Assembly (NCBI RefSeq): GCF_051013375.1
Contig: NZ_CP142125.1
Source: Kordia algicida
GTDB taxonomy: Bacteria; Bacteroidota; Bacteroidia; Flavobacteriales; Flavobacteriaceae
DNA: 64,000 bases
Direction: 5' to 3' (one strand)
The notes beneath the pieces were generated by a model, which saw only the letters and a list, made by a program, of their open reading frames with translations, was not told the origin of the DNA and did no database searches. Of this stretch, positions 1 to 10,314 are shown piece by piece. The first letter of the stretch is position 1, and each line of letters begins with the position of its first letter. The position numbers and the translations under genes were made by a program.

Positions 1-15
1 CTCCTCGCTAATGAC
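1..15. repeat. partial dispersed repeat at window edge
   Basis: The first bases, ctcctcgctaatgac, resemble the end of the dispersed flavobacterial repeat also seen at 47585-47622 and 63665-63702 (CCACGTCG...CTCCTCGTA..GACG). The rest lies outside the window. The following 195 bases up to the era promoter hold nothing else I recognise. Confidence 0.4.
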
Positions 16-210
16 AATATGTATTTGTAAATATTCCATATGGCTTATTACAAATATAATAGTAATACTATCAAAAACTAAAAGTTTAACTATATTTTTT
101 AATAATATAACAATCAGTCTTATAAAAAGTATAGAGAGAATAGGATGTTGTACAACATGTGTTTTGTAGATTGAATGTAGAATAAGTCCAGTTTTATACA
201 GAAATATGTG

Positions 211-218
211 TACTTTTG
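211..218 (+). promoter_or_regulatory. era promoter, -7 box TACTTTTG
   Basis: TACTTTTG matches the Bacteroidota -7 consensus TAnnTTTG and lies 76 bp before the era ATG. No clear -33 TTG is visible at the usual spacing. Confidence 0.55.
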
Positions 219-294
219 CACTTTATATCTATTAAAGTGATCGCTTTTATGGAAATTTTCATAAAACCAATTCACATGACGACTTACATTTTTT

Positions 295-1179
295 ATGGCA
301 CACAAAGCAGGATTTGTTAACATTATCGGAAACCCAAACGTTGGAAAATCAACTTTGATGAATGCCTTTGTTGGCGAAAAACTTTCCATCATTACTTCGA
401 AAGCACAAACGACACGTCACAGAATATTAGGAATTGTAAACGGAGAGGATTTTCAGATGATTCTTTCCGATACGCCAGGAATCATCAAGCCTGCGTACGA
501 ATTGCAATCGTCTATGATGGATTTTGTAAAATCTGCTTTTGAAGATGCCGATGTATTAATTTATATGGTAGAAATTGGTGAAAAAAGCTTAAAAGACGAA
601 GCATTTTTCAAAAAAATCATCAACAGTAAAATTCCTGTGATTTTATTACTGAATAAAATTGACAAATCTTCACAAGAACAATTGGAAGAACAAATGGAGT
701 TGTGGAAAGAAAAAGTGCCAACTGCTGAAATCTATCCTATTTCTGCTTTAGAAAATTTTAATGTGCCACAAGTATTTTCAAGAATTATTGAATTATTACC
801 TGAATCTCCAGCGTTCTATCCAAAAGATCAATTGACAGACAAACCAGAACGTTTCTTTGTCAACGAGACCATTCGCGAGAAAATCTTAATGAACTACAAA
901 AAAGAAATTCCGTATGCGGTTGAAGTAGAAACGGAAGAATTTTTTGAAGAAGAAAATATCATCCGAATTCGTTCAGTCATCATGGTTGAGCGTGAAACGC
1001 AAAAAGGAATTATTATTGGTCACAAAGGAAATGCATTAAAAACGGTAGGAATTCAAGCGCGAAAAGACTTAGAGAAGTTTTTTGGGAAACAAATTCACAT
1101 TGAATTATATGTAAAAGTCAATAAAAATTGGCGAAGTAATGCGAAGCAACTTAAGCGTTTTGGTTACAACAACAAATAG
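295..1179 (+). CDS. era: GTPase Era
   Basis: Ribosome-assembly GTPase that binds the 3' end of 16S rRNA and helps mature the 30S subunit. The G1 motif GNPNVGKS is at residues 12-19, G3 DTPG at 59-62 and the NKID motif near 121. A C-terminal KH domain with the GHKGNALK core lies near residue 240, giving the Era order of G domain then KH. The length of 294 residues is normal for the family. The ATG start keeps the usual short N-terminus before G1. It stands alone on the plus strand behind a TAnnTTTG box. The assignment is secure. Confidence 0.98.
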   Translation: MAHKAGFVNIIGNPNVGKSTLMNAFVGEKLSIITSKAQTTRHRILGIVNGEDFQMILSDTPGIIKPAYELQSSMMDFVKSAFEDADVLIYMVEIGEKSLKDEAFFKKIINSKIPVILLLNKIDKSSQEQLEEQMELWKEKVPTAEIYPISALENFNVPQVFSRIIELLPESPAFYPKDQLTDKPERFFVNETIREKILMNYKKEIPYAVEVETEEFFEEENIIRIRSVIMVERETQKGIIIGHKGNALKTVGIQARKDLEKFFGKQIHIELYVKVNKNWRSNAKQLKRFGYNNK

Positions 1180-1271
1180 TCGCCAATAATTTATTACTAA
1201 ATATGATTGCTTCCCTTAAAACTATACGGTAAAAATTAAGATCATTGTCAGAATAAAAACAACTACGCCAA

Positions 1272-1481
1272 TTATCTTATCTCTTTTGGTCGGTGGATAT
1301 TTTGTTCATGGAGAATTTTCAAAATAAACATAGGAAAACACAAACACGCAGAAATCACAATGAGTGTGTTTATAGAAATTTTTTGTAGGATTTTGTCAAA
1401 AAATATAAATCCTACTATAGAAGAAATCAAAACGATAATTCCCAGCGAAACATATCCTATTTTTAATAATTTATAATTCAT
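1272..1481 (-). CDS. small two-helix membrane protein
   Basis: Hypothetical protein of 69 residues. Two strongly hydrophobic stretches (about residues 8-28 and 38-55) are separated by a short charged loop, and the tail is basic. I recognise no family. It reads towards era and could be an independent small gene or a chance hydrophobic reading frame. The ATG is preceded by A/T-rich sequence with no clear promoter. Confidence is moderate because no other long frame competes here. Confidence 0.5.
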   Translation of the reverse strand: MNYKLLKIGYVSLGIIVLISSIVGFIFFDKILQKISINTLIVISACLCFPMFILKILHEQNIHRPKEIR

Positions 1482-1582
1482 ACTAATTTTTCTATTCGAA
1501 AATACAGTACATTATTCGAGTAAAATTATGGTTTACCACATTTACGCTATAAAGTTGTCGATTTTATCCGATATTTTAAAAA

Positions 1583-2077
1583 CTACAGTTTAGCTGTTAA
1601 ATACAAAAAATTGCGCAACTGAATCATTTCAGGTTTTCCTGTAGCTTTTCCCCAGCGACCCGCAACATACAAAACTACCCAAATAATTACCATGAAAAAC
1701 ATCAGTGCCACTTGAATAGCATACGAAGTATCTAAAGAAGCATTCGTATATGCCCAAACGCCAAATCCAATAAACAAACAAGCTACCAAAAAGTGCAAAA
1801 ACATAAAAAATGTCCATACGGTTGGACTCGGACCAAACAAACCATATAACAAACAATGCTGTTTGTCTATTTCATCAACTTCAACATGTAACTGCGGCGA
1901 CCAAAAATGTTGTTTGTCTTTAGGAATACGAATAAACACATGATTGTCAATACGTGAAATCACAAAATCATCTTGTGTATTTTTACTAGCTTCCAAGCGT
2001 TTCAATACCACTTCACTCGGTTGCGGAATCTCAATCTGAAAGCGCGGTCGTAATACAATTTCTTCTCCTAAACTCAT
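1583..2077 (-). CDS. membrane protein of unknown function
   Basis: Protein of 164 residues from the ATG at 2077. An upstream TTG at 2086 is also in frame, but the ATG gives the more natural start (MSLGEEIVLRPRF). The N-terminal half (about 1-85) is soluble and predicted cytosolic. Two membrane helices follow, at roughly 88-110 and 118-140, then a short basic tail. It is transcribed divergently from der. I recognise no named domain; the fold, a soluble N-terminal part followed by a two-helix hairpin, is all that can be stated. Confidence 0.75.
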   Translation of the reverse strand: MSLGEEIVLRPRFQIEIPQPSEVVLKRLEASKNTQDDFVISRIDNHVFIRIPKDKQHFWSPQLHVEVDEIDKQHCLLYGLFGPSPTVWTFFMFLHFLVACLFIGFGVWAYTNASLDTSYAIQVALMFFMVIIWVVLYVAGRWGKATGKPEMIQLRNFLYLTAKL

Positions 2078-2256
2078 GATAGTCAATTTAATGATTCCAA
2101 AATAGAGGATTCTTTCAAATTATAAACTGATAAATATCATACAGAACACGATCCATAATCATATAAAAATCAAAAAAAATTAATAAAAAGACTTACTTTA
2201 AGTATAAAACACAAAAAACTTACTTCAATTTACTTTTTACGCATCAACAGAAAACG

Positions 2257-2264
2257 TACCTTTG
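2257..2264 (+). promoter_or_regulatory. der promoter, -7 box TACCTTTG
   Basis: TACCTTTG is a perfect TAnnTTTG match 19 bp before the der ATG, so transcription should start about 12 nt before the start codon. This gives a very short leader for the der-3590 operon. Confidence 0.65.
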
Positions 2265-2283
2265 CAGGCACAAAAAGAACGAA

Positions 2284-3588
2284 ATGAGTAATATAGTAGC
2301 CATCGTAGGACGTCCAAATGTTGGAAAATCGACTTTATTTAATCGTATGATTAAACGTAGAGAAGCGATTGTTGATTCAGTAAGTGGCGTGACAAGAGAT
2401 AGACATTACGGGAAATCTGATTGGAATGGAAAAGAATTTTCACTCATCGATACAGGTGGATATGTCGTAGGAAGCGATGATATTTTTGAACAGGAAATTG
2501 ACAAACAAGTAGAATTGGCAATCGATGAAGCAGATGCGATTCTTTTTGTAGTAGATGTAGAATCTGGTGTAACTGGAATGGACGAAGAAGTGGCAAACTT
2601 GCTTCGTCGCGTAAACAAACCTGTCTTATTAGTCGTAAACAAAGTTGATGCTGCCAATCGCTTGCACGATGCTACCGAATTCTACTCGTTAGGTTTGGGA
2701 GAATACTATCCAATTGCAAGTATCAACGGAAGCGGAACAGGAGAAATGTTAGACGCTTTGGTTGAAGCGTTGCCAGATGTAGAAGAAACTGAAGAAGAAA
2801 ACTTGCCGCGTTTTGCCGTTGTGGGAAGACCAAACGCAGGAAAATCGTCTCTAATAAACGCTTTAATTGGGGAAGATCGTTACATTGTAACAGACATTGC
2901 AGGAACTACGCGTGATGCGATTGATACAAAATACAACCGTTTCGGATTTGAATTCAACTTGGTAGATACTGCCGGAATTCGCCGAAAAGCCAAAGTAAAA
3001 GAAGACCTCGAATTTTACTCGGTAATGCGTTCCATTCGTGCTATTGAACACAGTGATGTATGTTTATTGGTTGTAGATGCAACTAGAGGATTTGACTCGC
3101 AAGTGCAAAATATCTTTTGGTTGGCTGAAAAAAATCACAAAGGAATTGTGATTCTTGTAAACAAATGGGATTTAGTAGAAAAAGATACTTCTACGGTAAA
3201 AGAATTTGAAAAGCACATTCGCCAGCAAATCGAACCTTTTACAGACGTGCCAATCGTTTTTATATCCGTATTGACAAAACAACGTATTTTCAAAGCGATT
3301 GAAACTGCGGTACAAGTATACAAAAATCGTTCAAACAGAGTACCAACAAGCAAACTGAATGATACCATGTTACCAATCATAGAACGTACGCCGCCGCCTG
3401 CGCACAAAGGAAAATATGTCAAAATAAAATTCTGTACGCAGTTGCCAACACCATATCCGCAATTTGCATTCTTTGCCAACTTGCCACAATATGTGCGCGA
3501 TCCGTACAAACGATTTATAGAAAACAAACTTCGCGAACAATTTGACTTTAACGGAGTTCCTGTACAAGTCTATTTCCGTAAAAAATAG
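2284..3588 (+). CDS. der: ribosome biogenesis GTPase Der (EngA)
   Basis: Essential tandem GTPase that acts in 50S subunit assembly. Two complete G domains are visible. The first starts with GRPNVGKS at residues 9-16, with DTGG as its switch II motif. The second has GRPNAGKS near residue 180, DTAG, and NKWD. A C-terminal KH-like domain follows, and the total of 434 residues is the usual length. The gene has its own TAnnTTTG box. One base separates its stop from the ATG of the next gene, so the two are co-transcribed. Confidence 0.98.
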   Translation: MSNIVAIVGRPNVGKSTLFNRMIKRREAIVDSVSGVTRDRHYGKSDWNGKEFSLIDTGGYVVGSDDIFEQEIDKQVELAIDEADAILFVVDVESGVTGMDEEVANLLRRVNKPVLLVVNKVDAANRLHDATEFYSLGLGEYYPIASINGSGTGEMLDALVEALPDVEETEEENLPRFAVVGRPNAGKSSLINALIGEDRYIVTDIAGTTRDAIDTKYNRFGFEFNLVDTAGIRRKAKVKEDLEFYSVMRSIRAIEHSDVCLLVVDATRGFDSQVQNIFWLAEKNHKGIVILVNKWDLVEKDTSTVKEFEKHIRQQIEPFTDVPIVFISVLTKQRIFKAIETAVQVYKNRSNRVPTSKLNDTMLPIIERTPPPAHKGKYVKIKFCTQLPTPYPQFAFFANLPQYVRDPYKRFIENKLREQFDFNGVPVQVYFRKK

Positions 3589-3589
3589 C

Positions 3590-4216
3590 ATGAATCCAAA
3601 AGGTATTATCATCACATTCTTTATCATCAGTCTAGTGCTTATCGGAATGATGTTTCTTATTGTAGATGTTAGAAATAATCCTATTGCGGATGATTTTACA
3701 ACGATAGAAAATGAATTTGAGAAAATCAATTCGGAAGAAACTGCGAAAATCAATACAGATTCGATCACAGCAACACTAAAATCTCAAAACATCGCGCAAT
3801 CTCAAGAATTAGAAAAGTTCAACATTCTTACGGAAGATGCATTAGCAAACATAAAACAGCTACAAGAACAACTATTTCCTGGCGGAATTGAAGCGCATGA
3901 TCTTGGAGAATCTGATAGAATAAAAGAAAACAATACACTTTTTTTCAAAGAAAATGGCGAACCAACCAAAATTGCTACAGAATTCACAGCAAAACTGGAT
4001 GCCTTTGAAAACAACATTCGTGTATTAATACAACTATTTCCTGAAGTTAAAACTGTAGAAGCAACAGTTCGTGACCAATACACAAAAGGACTTTCTTGGT
4101 TAGATTATAATTTTAAAGATTTTCCTGCAATAGCATCTTATGTAAAACTAAAAACACTTACAAATAACATAAAAAGCAAACGAGAAGCTATCTTTATGGC
4201 TGTGTTAAAAAAATGA
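3590..4216 (+). CDS. membrane-anchored coiled-coil protein, unknown
   Basis: Protein of 208 residues, starting at the ATG one base after the der stop. A longer in-frame reading from 3542 would overlap der and is not needed. A single N-terminal membrane helix (about 6-27) is followed by a charged, mostly helical region with coiled-coil-like Glu/Lys/Leu spacing. This fits a type II anchored periplasmic protein. I do not recognise the family. Tight coupling to der suggests shared expression rather than shared function. Confidence 0.8.
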   Translation: MNPKGIIITFFIISLVLIGMMFLIVDVRNNPIADDFTTIENEFEKINSEETAKINTDSITATLKSQNIAQSQELEKFNILTEDALANIKQLQEQLFPGGIEAHDLGESDRIKENNTLFFKENGEPTKIATEFTAKLDAFENNIRVLIQLFPEVKTVEATVRDQYTKGLSWLDYNFKDFPAIASYVKLKTLTNNIKSKREAIFMAVLKK

Positions 4217-4321
4217 AAACTCATAACAATTTCTTTTCAAAAACGACACAATTCAATCATACTTCAATAACATTCAAATAAAATATCAGGGTCATTTTTG
4301 TTGAAATAAACAATCAACACA

Positions 4322-5869
4322 ATGAAAACCCTAAAACAATCATTATTACTTGTAGCAGCATTTATTCTGTTATACAGTTGTAAAAATGATGATGACAATC
4401 AAAATCCAACAACTCCAGTTGACACTTCGGTAAACTTTCAATTTAAAACAACCATCAATGTGGGCGGTGCAGGTTCCGCAGAAATCTCTGCTTTTGACCC
4501 TATCTCAAACAAACTATTTACGGTAAACACAGAATTAGATCAAATTTCGATCTACAATATTTCAGACATTGACGGGCCAATCATGGAAACTCCAATAGAC
4601 GTAAGTGCTTTTGGAACGCCAAACAGCGTGGCTGTTAACAACGGAAAACTTGCCGTTGCCGTTGAAGCATCAAACAAACAAGCCGCAGGGAAAATATATG
4701 TGTACAATACTTCTGATAATTCATTAGCAAACGAATACACGGTTGGTTCATTACCAGATATGGTTACGTTTACAAAAGATGGAAACTTTATACTATCAGC
4801 AAATGAAGGTGAGCCAAATGATGATTATACCATTGACCCTGATGGAACAGTAAGCATCATTGATGTGGCTAATAACAATGTAACAACTTTAGATTTCTCA
4901 GCGTTCAATTCGCAAGAAGCAACCTTAGAAAGTCAAGGATTCAGAGTATTTGGACCAAATGCAGACTTAGCTGCTGATGTGGAGCCAGAATATATTACCA
5001 TTTCTGAAGATTCACAATATGCATGGGTTTCGCTTCAAGAAAATAACGGAATAGCCAAAATAAACTTACTGACAAAAACAATTGAAGCTATTTATCCATT
5101 AGGTTTCAAAGATTACAACATTGCTGGAAATTCAATTGATGCAAGTGACAAAGACAATGTAAATGAATTGAAAAATTGGCCTGTTTATGGAATCTATCAA
5201 CCAGATGCAATAACATCAGTAAACATCAACGGAACTGAATATGTAATTTCTGCAAACGAAGGAGATTCAAGAGAATACGAAGGAACGCCAGGATATGTTG
5301 GAGAAGATCGTGTAAAAGACTTAACTCTAGACGCAACAGCTTTTCCAGCTTCTGAAAACTATCAAGACGATGAAAACATTGGTCGACTAAAAGTTGCGTT
5401 AGACTTGGGCGATACAGACAACGATGGCGATTATGACAAACTTTACAACTACGGAGCGCGTTCGTTCAGTATTTGGTCAGGCGATGGAAATCTTGTGTAT
5501 GATAGCGGAAATGAAATTGCAACACGTGTATTATCAGAAACTCCAGATCGTTTCAATTGGGATTGGGAAGATAACGAAACCGACAAAAGAAGTGACGACA
5601 AAGGTGCAGAACCAGAAATGGTAGAAGTTTTAAACATTGCCAATCAGCGTTACATTCTTTTTGTTGGATTGGAAAGAAACAGTCAAGTAATGGTTTATGA
5701 CATTACAAATCCGACAGCACCACAATTTCTACAAATCTTACAACGCGGAACAGATTATGCTCCAGAAGGAATCGTAGCTGTAAGCGCAGCAGACAGTCCA
5801 ACAGGAAACGCACTATTAATTATTTCATATGAAGACAGCGGAACAGTTTCTATCTATGAAAATGAATAA
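4322..5869 (+). CDS. choice-of-anchor I family lipoprotein
   Basis: Surface or periplasmic lipoprotein of 515 residues. A lipoprotein signal ends at the Cys of LLYSCKNDDD near residue 20. The Asp/Asn-rich run after the Cys resembles the export signals of Bacteroidota surface lipoproteins. The rest looks like a beta-propeller: repeated segments such as YITISEDSQYAWVSLQENN and an EYVISANEGDSRE block are hallmarks of the choice-of-anchor I domain, related to phosphatase or phytase-like propellers. The substrate is unknown. It stands alone and ends at a strong terminator. Confidence 0.85.
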   Translation: MKTLKQSLLLVAAFILLYSCKNDDDNQNPTTPVDTSVNFQFKTTINVGGAGSAEISAFDPISNKLFTVNTELDQISIYNISDIDGPIMETPIDVSAFGTPNSVAVNNGKLAVAVEASNKQAAGKIYVYNTSDNSLANEYTVGSLPDMVTFTKDGNFILSANEGEPNDDYTIDPDGTVSIIDVANNNVTTLDFSAFNSQEATLESQGFRVFGPNADLAADVEPEYITISEDSQYAWVSLQENNGIAKINLLTKTIEAIYPLGFKDYNIAGNSIDASDKDNVNELKNWPVYGIYQPDAITSVNINGTEYVISANEGDSREYEGTPGYVGEDRVKDLTLDATAFPASENYQDDENIGRLKVALDLGDTDNDGDYDKLYNYGARSFSIWSGDGNLVYDSGNEIATRVLSETPDRFNWDWEDNETDKRSDDKGAEPEMVEVLNIANQRYILFVGLERNSQVMVYDITNPTAPQFLQILQRGTDYAPEGIVAVSAADSPTGNALLIISYEDSGTVSIYENE

Positions 5870-5895
5870 GTAAATAACCAATCTACATACATTGC

Positions 5896-5939
5896 AAAAA
5901 GTGCTCGCTAGTATATATTACTATAAGAGCACTTTTTTT
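5896..5939 (+). terminator. rho-independent terminator after 4322-5869
   Basis: AAAAAGTGCTC pairs with GAGCACTTTTT across an AT-rich loop and is followed by a T run. It lies 27 bp after the stop codon. Confidence 0.85.
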
Positions 5940-5976
5940 ATACAGTATTCTAAAAATAACCACTAATGCAACTGTG

Positions 5977-6004
5977 TTGCTTTAATATTTTTCCTTTAAA
6001 TTTG
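5977..6004 (+). promoter_or_regulatory. promoter of the CobW-type GTPase gene
   Basis: TTG at 5977-5979 and TAAATTTG at 5997-6004 are 17 bp apart and match the Bacteroidota -33/-7 pattern. No Zur-like palindrome is obvious next to it. Confidence 0.55.
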
Positions 6005-6042
6005 CTGTCAAAACAAATACGAAACAATTTTAGGATACTACG

Positions 6043-7266
6043 ATGCAGATTTCAAAAAAATTACCAGTTACAGTTTTAAGCGGATTTCTAGGAGCGGGAA
6101 AAACAACACTACTCAATCATATTTTGCACAACAAACAAGGTTTAAAAGTTGCCGTGATTGTAAATGACATGAGTGAAGTAAATGTAGATGCTGAATTAGT
6201 TAAAAACGAAAACATACTTTCTCGTACAGAAGAAAAATTAGTAGAAATGAGCAATGGTTGTATCTGCTGTACCTTGCGAGAAGACTTAATGGAGGAAGTA
6301 GAACGACTCGCTAAAGAAGACCGATTTGACTATTTATTAATAGAAAGTACGGGCATTAGTGAACCAATTCCTGTGGCACAAACTTTTTCTTTTGTAGATG
6401 AAAATAATGGAATCGATCTATCGCGTTTTAGCTATGTTGATACAATGGTTACTGTAGTTGATGCATTTAACTTTTTCAAGGATTTTGGAAGCCCAGAAAC
6501 TTTACTAGATCGTGACTTAACCAATATTGAAGGTGATTACAGAACCATTGTAAATTTATTAACAGATCAAATTGAATTTGCTAATGTCATTATCCTAAAC
6601 AAAACAGACTTGGTATCTGTAGATCATTTAGGCGTTTTAAAAGCTGCAATTCACAAACTAAATCCATCAGCGCGTATTCTTGAATCGTCTTACAGTAAAA
6701 TTGAACCAGAAGAAATTCTCAATACAGGACTTTTCAACTTTGAAGAAGCTGAGCAAAGCGCAGGTTGGATAGAAGAACTCAATAAAGAAGAACACACACC
6801 AGAAACGGAAGAATACGGCATAACTTCATTCGTATACAGGTCTAAAAAACCTTTTAACTCAGATCGATTTTTAACATACATACAACAAAAATTTCCGTAC
6901 AATATTATTCGTAGTAAAGGACTATTTTGGCTCACATCAAGACCTGGACAAGCATTAATTTGGGGACAAGCTGGCGGTTCTTTAAAAACAGATAGTGCTG
7001 GAGTTTGGTGGAGTAGTATGCCTTTTGAAAAACGTATTCAATATGTGTCTTTTATTGAAAATCAACAACAAATTGAGGCAGATTGGGACATCACATTTGG
7101 AGATCGAAAAAATGAATTAGTTTTCATTGGGCAAGATATGGAACAAGAGCAAATTATAGCTGACCTCAATGCTTGCTTGGCAACAGATGAAGAACTAGAA
7201 AATGAACAATGGAAAAAAGAATGTAATGATAAATGGCCAATACAGCGGGCATATGAAGTAAGCTAA
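6043..7266 (+). CDS. CobW/ZigA-family metal-chaperone GTPase
   Basis: COG0523-type GTPase of 407 residues, thought to pass zinc or a related metal to client enzymes. The Walker A loop GFLGAGKTT is at residues 14-22. The metal-binding CxCC motif (GCICC) has its Cys at 73, 75 and 76. A base-recognition motif NKTD lies near 187, and the C-terminal CobW domain runs from about 265. The length and architecture match the ZigA-like branch. The gene is monocistronic with a clear promoter. The metal and client cannot be deduced here because no zinc transporter is adjacent. Confidence 0.9.
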   Translation: MQISKKLPVTVLSGFLGAGKTTLLNHILHNKQGLKVAVIVNDMSEVNVDAELVKNENILSRTEEKLVEMSNGCICCTLREDLMEEVERLAKEDRFDYLLIESTGISEPIPVAQTFSFVDENNGIDLSRFSYVDTMVTVVDAFNFFKDFGSPETLLDRDLTNIEGDYRTIVNLLTDQIEFANVIILNKTDLVSVDHLGVLKAAIHKLNPSARILESSYSKIEPEEILNTGLFNFEEAEQSAGWIEELNKEEHTPETEEYGITSFVYRSKKPFNSDRFLTYIQQKFPYNIIRSKGLFWLTSRPGQALIWGQAGGSLKTDSAGVWWSSMPFEKRIQYVSFIENQQQIEADWDITFGDRKNELVFIGQDMEQEQIIADLNACLATDEELENEQWKKECNDKWPIQRAYEVS

Positions 7267-7421
7267 ATTACTTACAAACACTCTAAAATTCGTTTTCAAA
7301 TCTAAAGCGTTCTTCTATTTTAAGAAATAAAAACAGGTTTTTAAGATTATTTTAATAATAAATGAACATTTTTTCTGTTTGTTTGTGTGACGAAACCGAT
7401 CATCAGCAATTAAAAACAAAA

Positions 7422-10187
7422 ATGAATAAACCACTTATTACCTTACTGATACTTTTTATCAGTGTATTTACTTCTTCACTATTTGCACAAGAATTTGAAG
7501 TCAAAGGAAAAATTGTAGACAAAATTGACAAAACACCACTAGAATCTGCAACAGTATACGTACAAACGCTCAAGGATTCAACCTTAATTACTTACACAAT
7601 TAGTGACAAAGATGGAGGTTTTGAACTAGCAGGACGCACCAAACTAAAAGAAGTAAACCTATTTGTTACGTTCAACGGATTTAAAAGCTATCAACAAAAA
7701 CTTAAAATTGATAAATCTGTCATTACCATGCCAACCATTGAGATGGAATTGGCTACGGACGAACTCGATGCGGTTCAAATTACAGCAATTCGCGCGCCAA
7801 TCACAGTGAAAAAAGATACCTTAGAATTCAATGCAGATTCTTTTAAAGCACGACCAGATGCAACGGTAGAAGACTTAATCAAAAAGTTGCCAGGTGTTGA
7901 GGTTGATAGTGATGGAAAAATAAAGGTAAACGGAAAAGAAGTCAACAAAATTTTGGTAAATGGAAAACCATTTTTTGGAAACGATCCAAATATTGCTACG
8001 AAAAACTTAACAAAGGAAATCGTAGACAAAATTCAGGTGACAACGACCAAAAGTGAATCGGAAGAATTCACAGGAAAAAAAGGAACTTCGGAAGCGCAAA
8101 CTATCAATATTGAACTCAAAGAAGATCAAAACAAAGGTTTCTTTGGGCGAGCCACCGTAAGTGGAGGAACCGATGATCGCTATGCGATGAGTGGAATAGG
8201 AAACTATTTTAATGACAAACAGCGAGTCAGTGTATTGGCAGGACGAAATAACATCAATACTTCCGGATTTAGTTTTGACGAAATTTACGATATGATGGGA
8301 AATGCAGGAAGTGTTTCTTGGAATGGAAACGGAGCTTTTTCTATAAACGGTCAAAATTTTGGTGGCGGACAAGGAATTCGAACATCTACAAACGCAGGCG
8401 CAAGTTTTGTAGACGAATATGAAAACAAAACAGAAATTCTAGCGGATTACTTTTATTCTGGTGTTGATTCGGAAAATGACAGTAGAGTAGAACGTGAAAA
8501 CATTTTACCAGATGGAAATTTCTTTACCAACTCCTCAAGCAGATTTTTAAGTACAAACCAGAATCACAGAGCAAGTGCTGAACTACAATTTGAAATCGAT
8601 TCTACCTTCAAAATTATTGTAGCGCCAAACTTTCAATTTACAGAAGGAGAAAGCTTTTCTTCTCGAAATGAAGAATCTTTAGACGAAGATGACACACTAT
8701 TAAACCGAGGTAACTCGCAAAACAGCACCGATTCGGAACGTCGCAATTTTACAAGTGACATCAGTATCATTAAAAAGTTTGGAAGCAAAGGAGCATACTT
8801 GCGTATTGGAACCAACGGAAACTTCATCAACAATACCTCTGAAAACTTTCTGAACACAACCAATGAGATATTTGGAGCTACACCTTCTAGCACTTCACGA
8901 GATCAATTGACAGATACCGAATCTAGACAAAACAATATTTCTACTGATATCGAATATCGAATTCCAGTCAAAGAAAAACTATTTATAGACTTAGGATATC
9001 GCTTTACCAACAGACGTGAACGTAATGACAGACGTGTTTTTGATTTTGATAACACAACCAATCAATACGACGATTTTAATGAAACTTTAAGCTCAGACTT
9101 AAAAGTAAACTTCCGAACGCATTTGCCAAGTATTGGCGTTAATTACGAAACGGAAAAACTCTACTTAGGAGTTACGACAGGATTGCTATTGTCAGAACTT
9201 AAAAATGAAGAATTCATTCAAAACACTTCTGTCAAATCAAACTTCTCAGACGTTAACATTAATAGTTACATGCGTTATCGCATCAAGCAAGGAATGAGTG
9301 TATATTTCAACTATAACACACGTACGCAAGCGCCACAAGCTCAACAGTTACAACCTGTAGCAAACGTAAGTAATCCATTAAATATTACAGTTGGTAATCC
9401 AAACTTGAACAGGGAATTTGTGCATGACGTATATGCAAACTTTAACAACTATGATTTCAAATCAAAAAGCGGATTCTTCTTTTGGCTTTCCGCAGGATTA
9501 ACAAATGATAAAATCGTTCCATTATCCGTTACAGACGAAAACAGAATTAGAACCACAACATATACAAATGTTGATGGAATTATTAGAGGAAGCGGAGGCG
9601 TTTCATACAGTAAAACCATTAAGCGAGACAGCACTTCACTTCGTTTTAGAGTAGGTTTATATTCAAACTATAACAAAGAATTTAACTTTACCAACGGTGT
9701 AAAATTCTCCACCAAACGAAATGCAATAACACCAAGTGTACGAATGACTTACAATTACAGAGAATTATTAGAAATAGAGCCTCGTTATTCAGTTTCATTC
9801 AGTAACACGCGCTACAGTTTAGATAACTTAAACAATGAAACATTTCAAAGTCACAATGTAGGTTTAAAAACGACGACATTTTGGCCAAAAAATATTGTCT
9901 TTGGGAACGACTTACGATATACGTACCGAACCAACGTTGCGCCCGGATTTGAACGAAGTTCGCTATTTTGGAACATGAGTTTGGGTGTGAAAATTCTCAA
10001 AGAAAAAGGAACGATCAAACTTACGGCTTACGATTTGCTCGATCAAAATATCAATACGCGTAGAACGGTTACTGCCGATTACATTCAAGATTCGCAAAGT
10101 ACCGTATTGCAACGCTATTTCATGTTAGGGTTTACTTATAAAATTAGCAAAGTTGGCGGAAACAAGAATCGCTTCCAGACATTCTAA
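7422..10187 (+). CDS. outer-membrane beta-barrel protein, TonB-receptor-like
   Basis: Outer-membrane protein of 921 residues. I choose the ATG at 7422 because it opens a normal signal peptide ending SSLFAQ. An in-frame ATG at 7362 would add 20 unlikely residues. After the signal there is a carboxypeptidase-like regulatory domain (about 25-110), then a plug-like section with KLPGVEVDSDGKIKVNGK. A long barrel with alternating aromatic/Asn strands follows. This is the flavobacterial 'outer membrane beta-barrel family' layout without a partner SusD gene. The cargo is unknown. A terminator follows. Confidence 0.9.
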   Translation: MNKPLITLLILFISVFTSSLFAQEFEVKGKIVDKIDKTPLESATVYVQTLKDSTLITYTISDKDGGFELAGRTKLKEVNLFVTFNGFKSYQQKLKIDKSVITMPTIEMELATDELDAVQITAIRAPITVKKDTLEFNADSFKARPDATVEDLIKKLPGVEVDSDGKIKVNGKEVNKILVNGKPFFGNDPNIATKNLTKEIVDKIQVTTTKSESEEFTGKKGTSEAQTINIELKEDQNKGFFGRATVSGGTDDRYAMSGIGNYFNDKQRVSVLAGRNNINTSGFSFDEIYDMMGNAGSVSWNGNGAFSINGQNFGGGQGIRTSTNAGASFVDEYENKTEILADYFYSGVDSENDSRVERENILPDGNFFTNSSSRFLSTNQNHRASAELQFEIDSTFKIIVAPNFQFTEGESFSSRNEESLDEDDTLLNRGNSQNSTDSERRNFTSDISIIKKFGSKGAYLRIGTNGNFINNTSENFLNTTNEIFGATPSSTSRDQLTDTESRQNNISTDIEYRIPVKEKLFIDLGYRFTNRRERNDRRVFDFDNTTNQYDDFNETLSSDLKVNFRTHLPSIGVNYETEKLYLGVTTGLLLSELKNEEFIQNTSVKSNFSDVNINSYMRYRIKQGMSVYFNYNTRTQAPQAQQLQPVANVSNPLNITVGNPNLNREFVHDVYANFNNYDFKSKSGFFFWLSAGLTNDKIVPLSVTDENRIRTTTYTNVDGIIRGSGGVSYSKTIKRDSTSLRFRVGLYSNYNKEFNFTNGVKFSTKRNAITPSVRMTYNYRELLEIEPRYSVSFSNTRYSLDNLNNETFQSHNVGLKTTTFWPKNIVFGNDLRYTYRTNVAPGFERSSLFWNMSLGVKILKEKGTIKLTAYDLLDQNINTRRTVTADYIQDSQSTVLQRYFMLGFTYKISKVGGNKNRFQTF

Positions 10188-10206
10188 CGGCAACACAAGC
10201 ATACAG

Positions 10207-10241
10207 AAAAAAGCTTTTGAATCTTCTCAAAAGCTTTTTTT
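10207..10241 (+). terminator. rho-independent terminator after the barrel gene
   Basis: AAAAAAGCTTTTGA pairs with TCAAAAGCTTTTTT around a six-base loop and is followed by T residues, 20 bp after the stop codon. Confidence 0.9.
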
Positions 10242-10314
10242 ATATCTATAATTTTGTATTTTGAATGCAAAATGTAATCAATTCACGTAATCAATTTTCA
10301 AACTGAAAAAATAC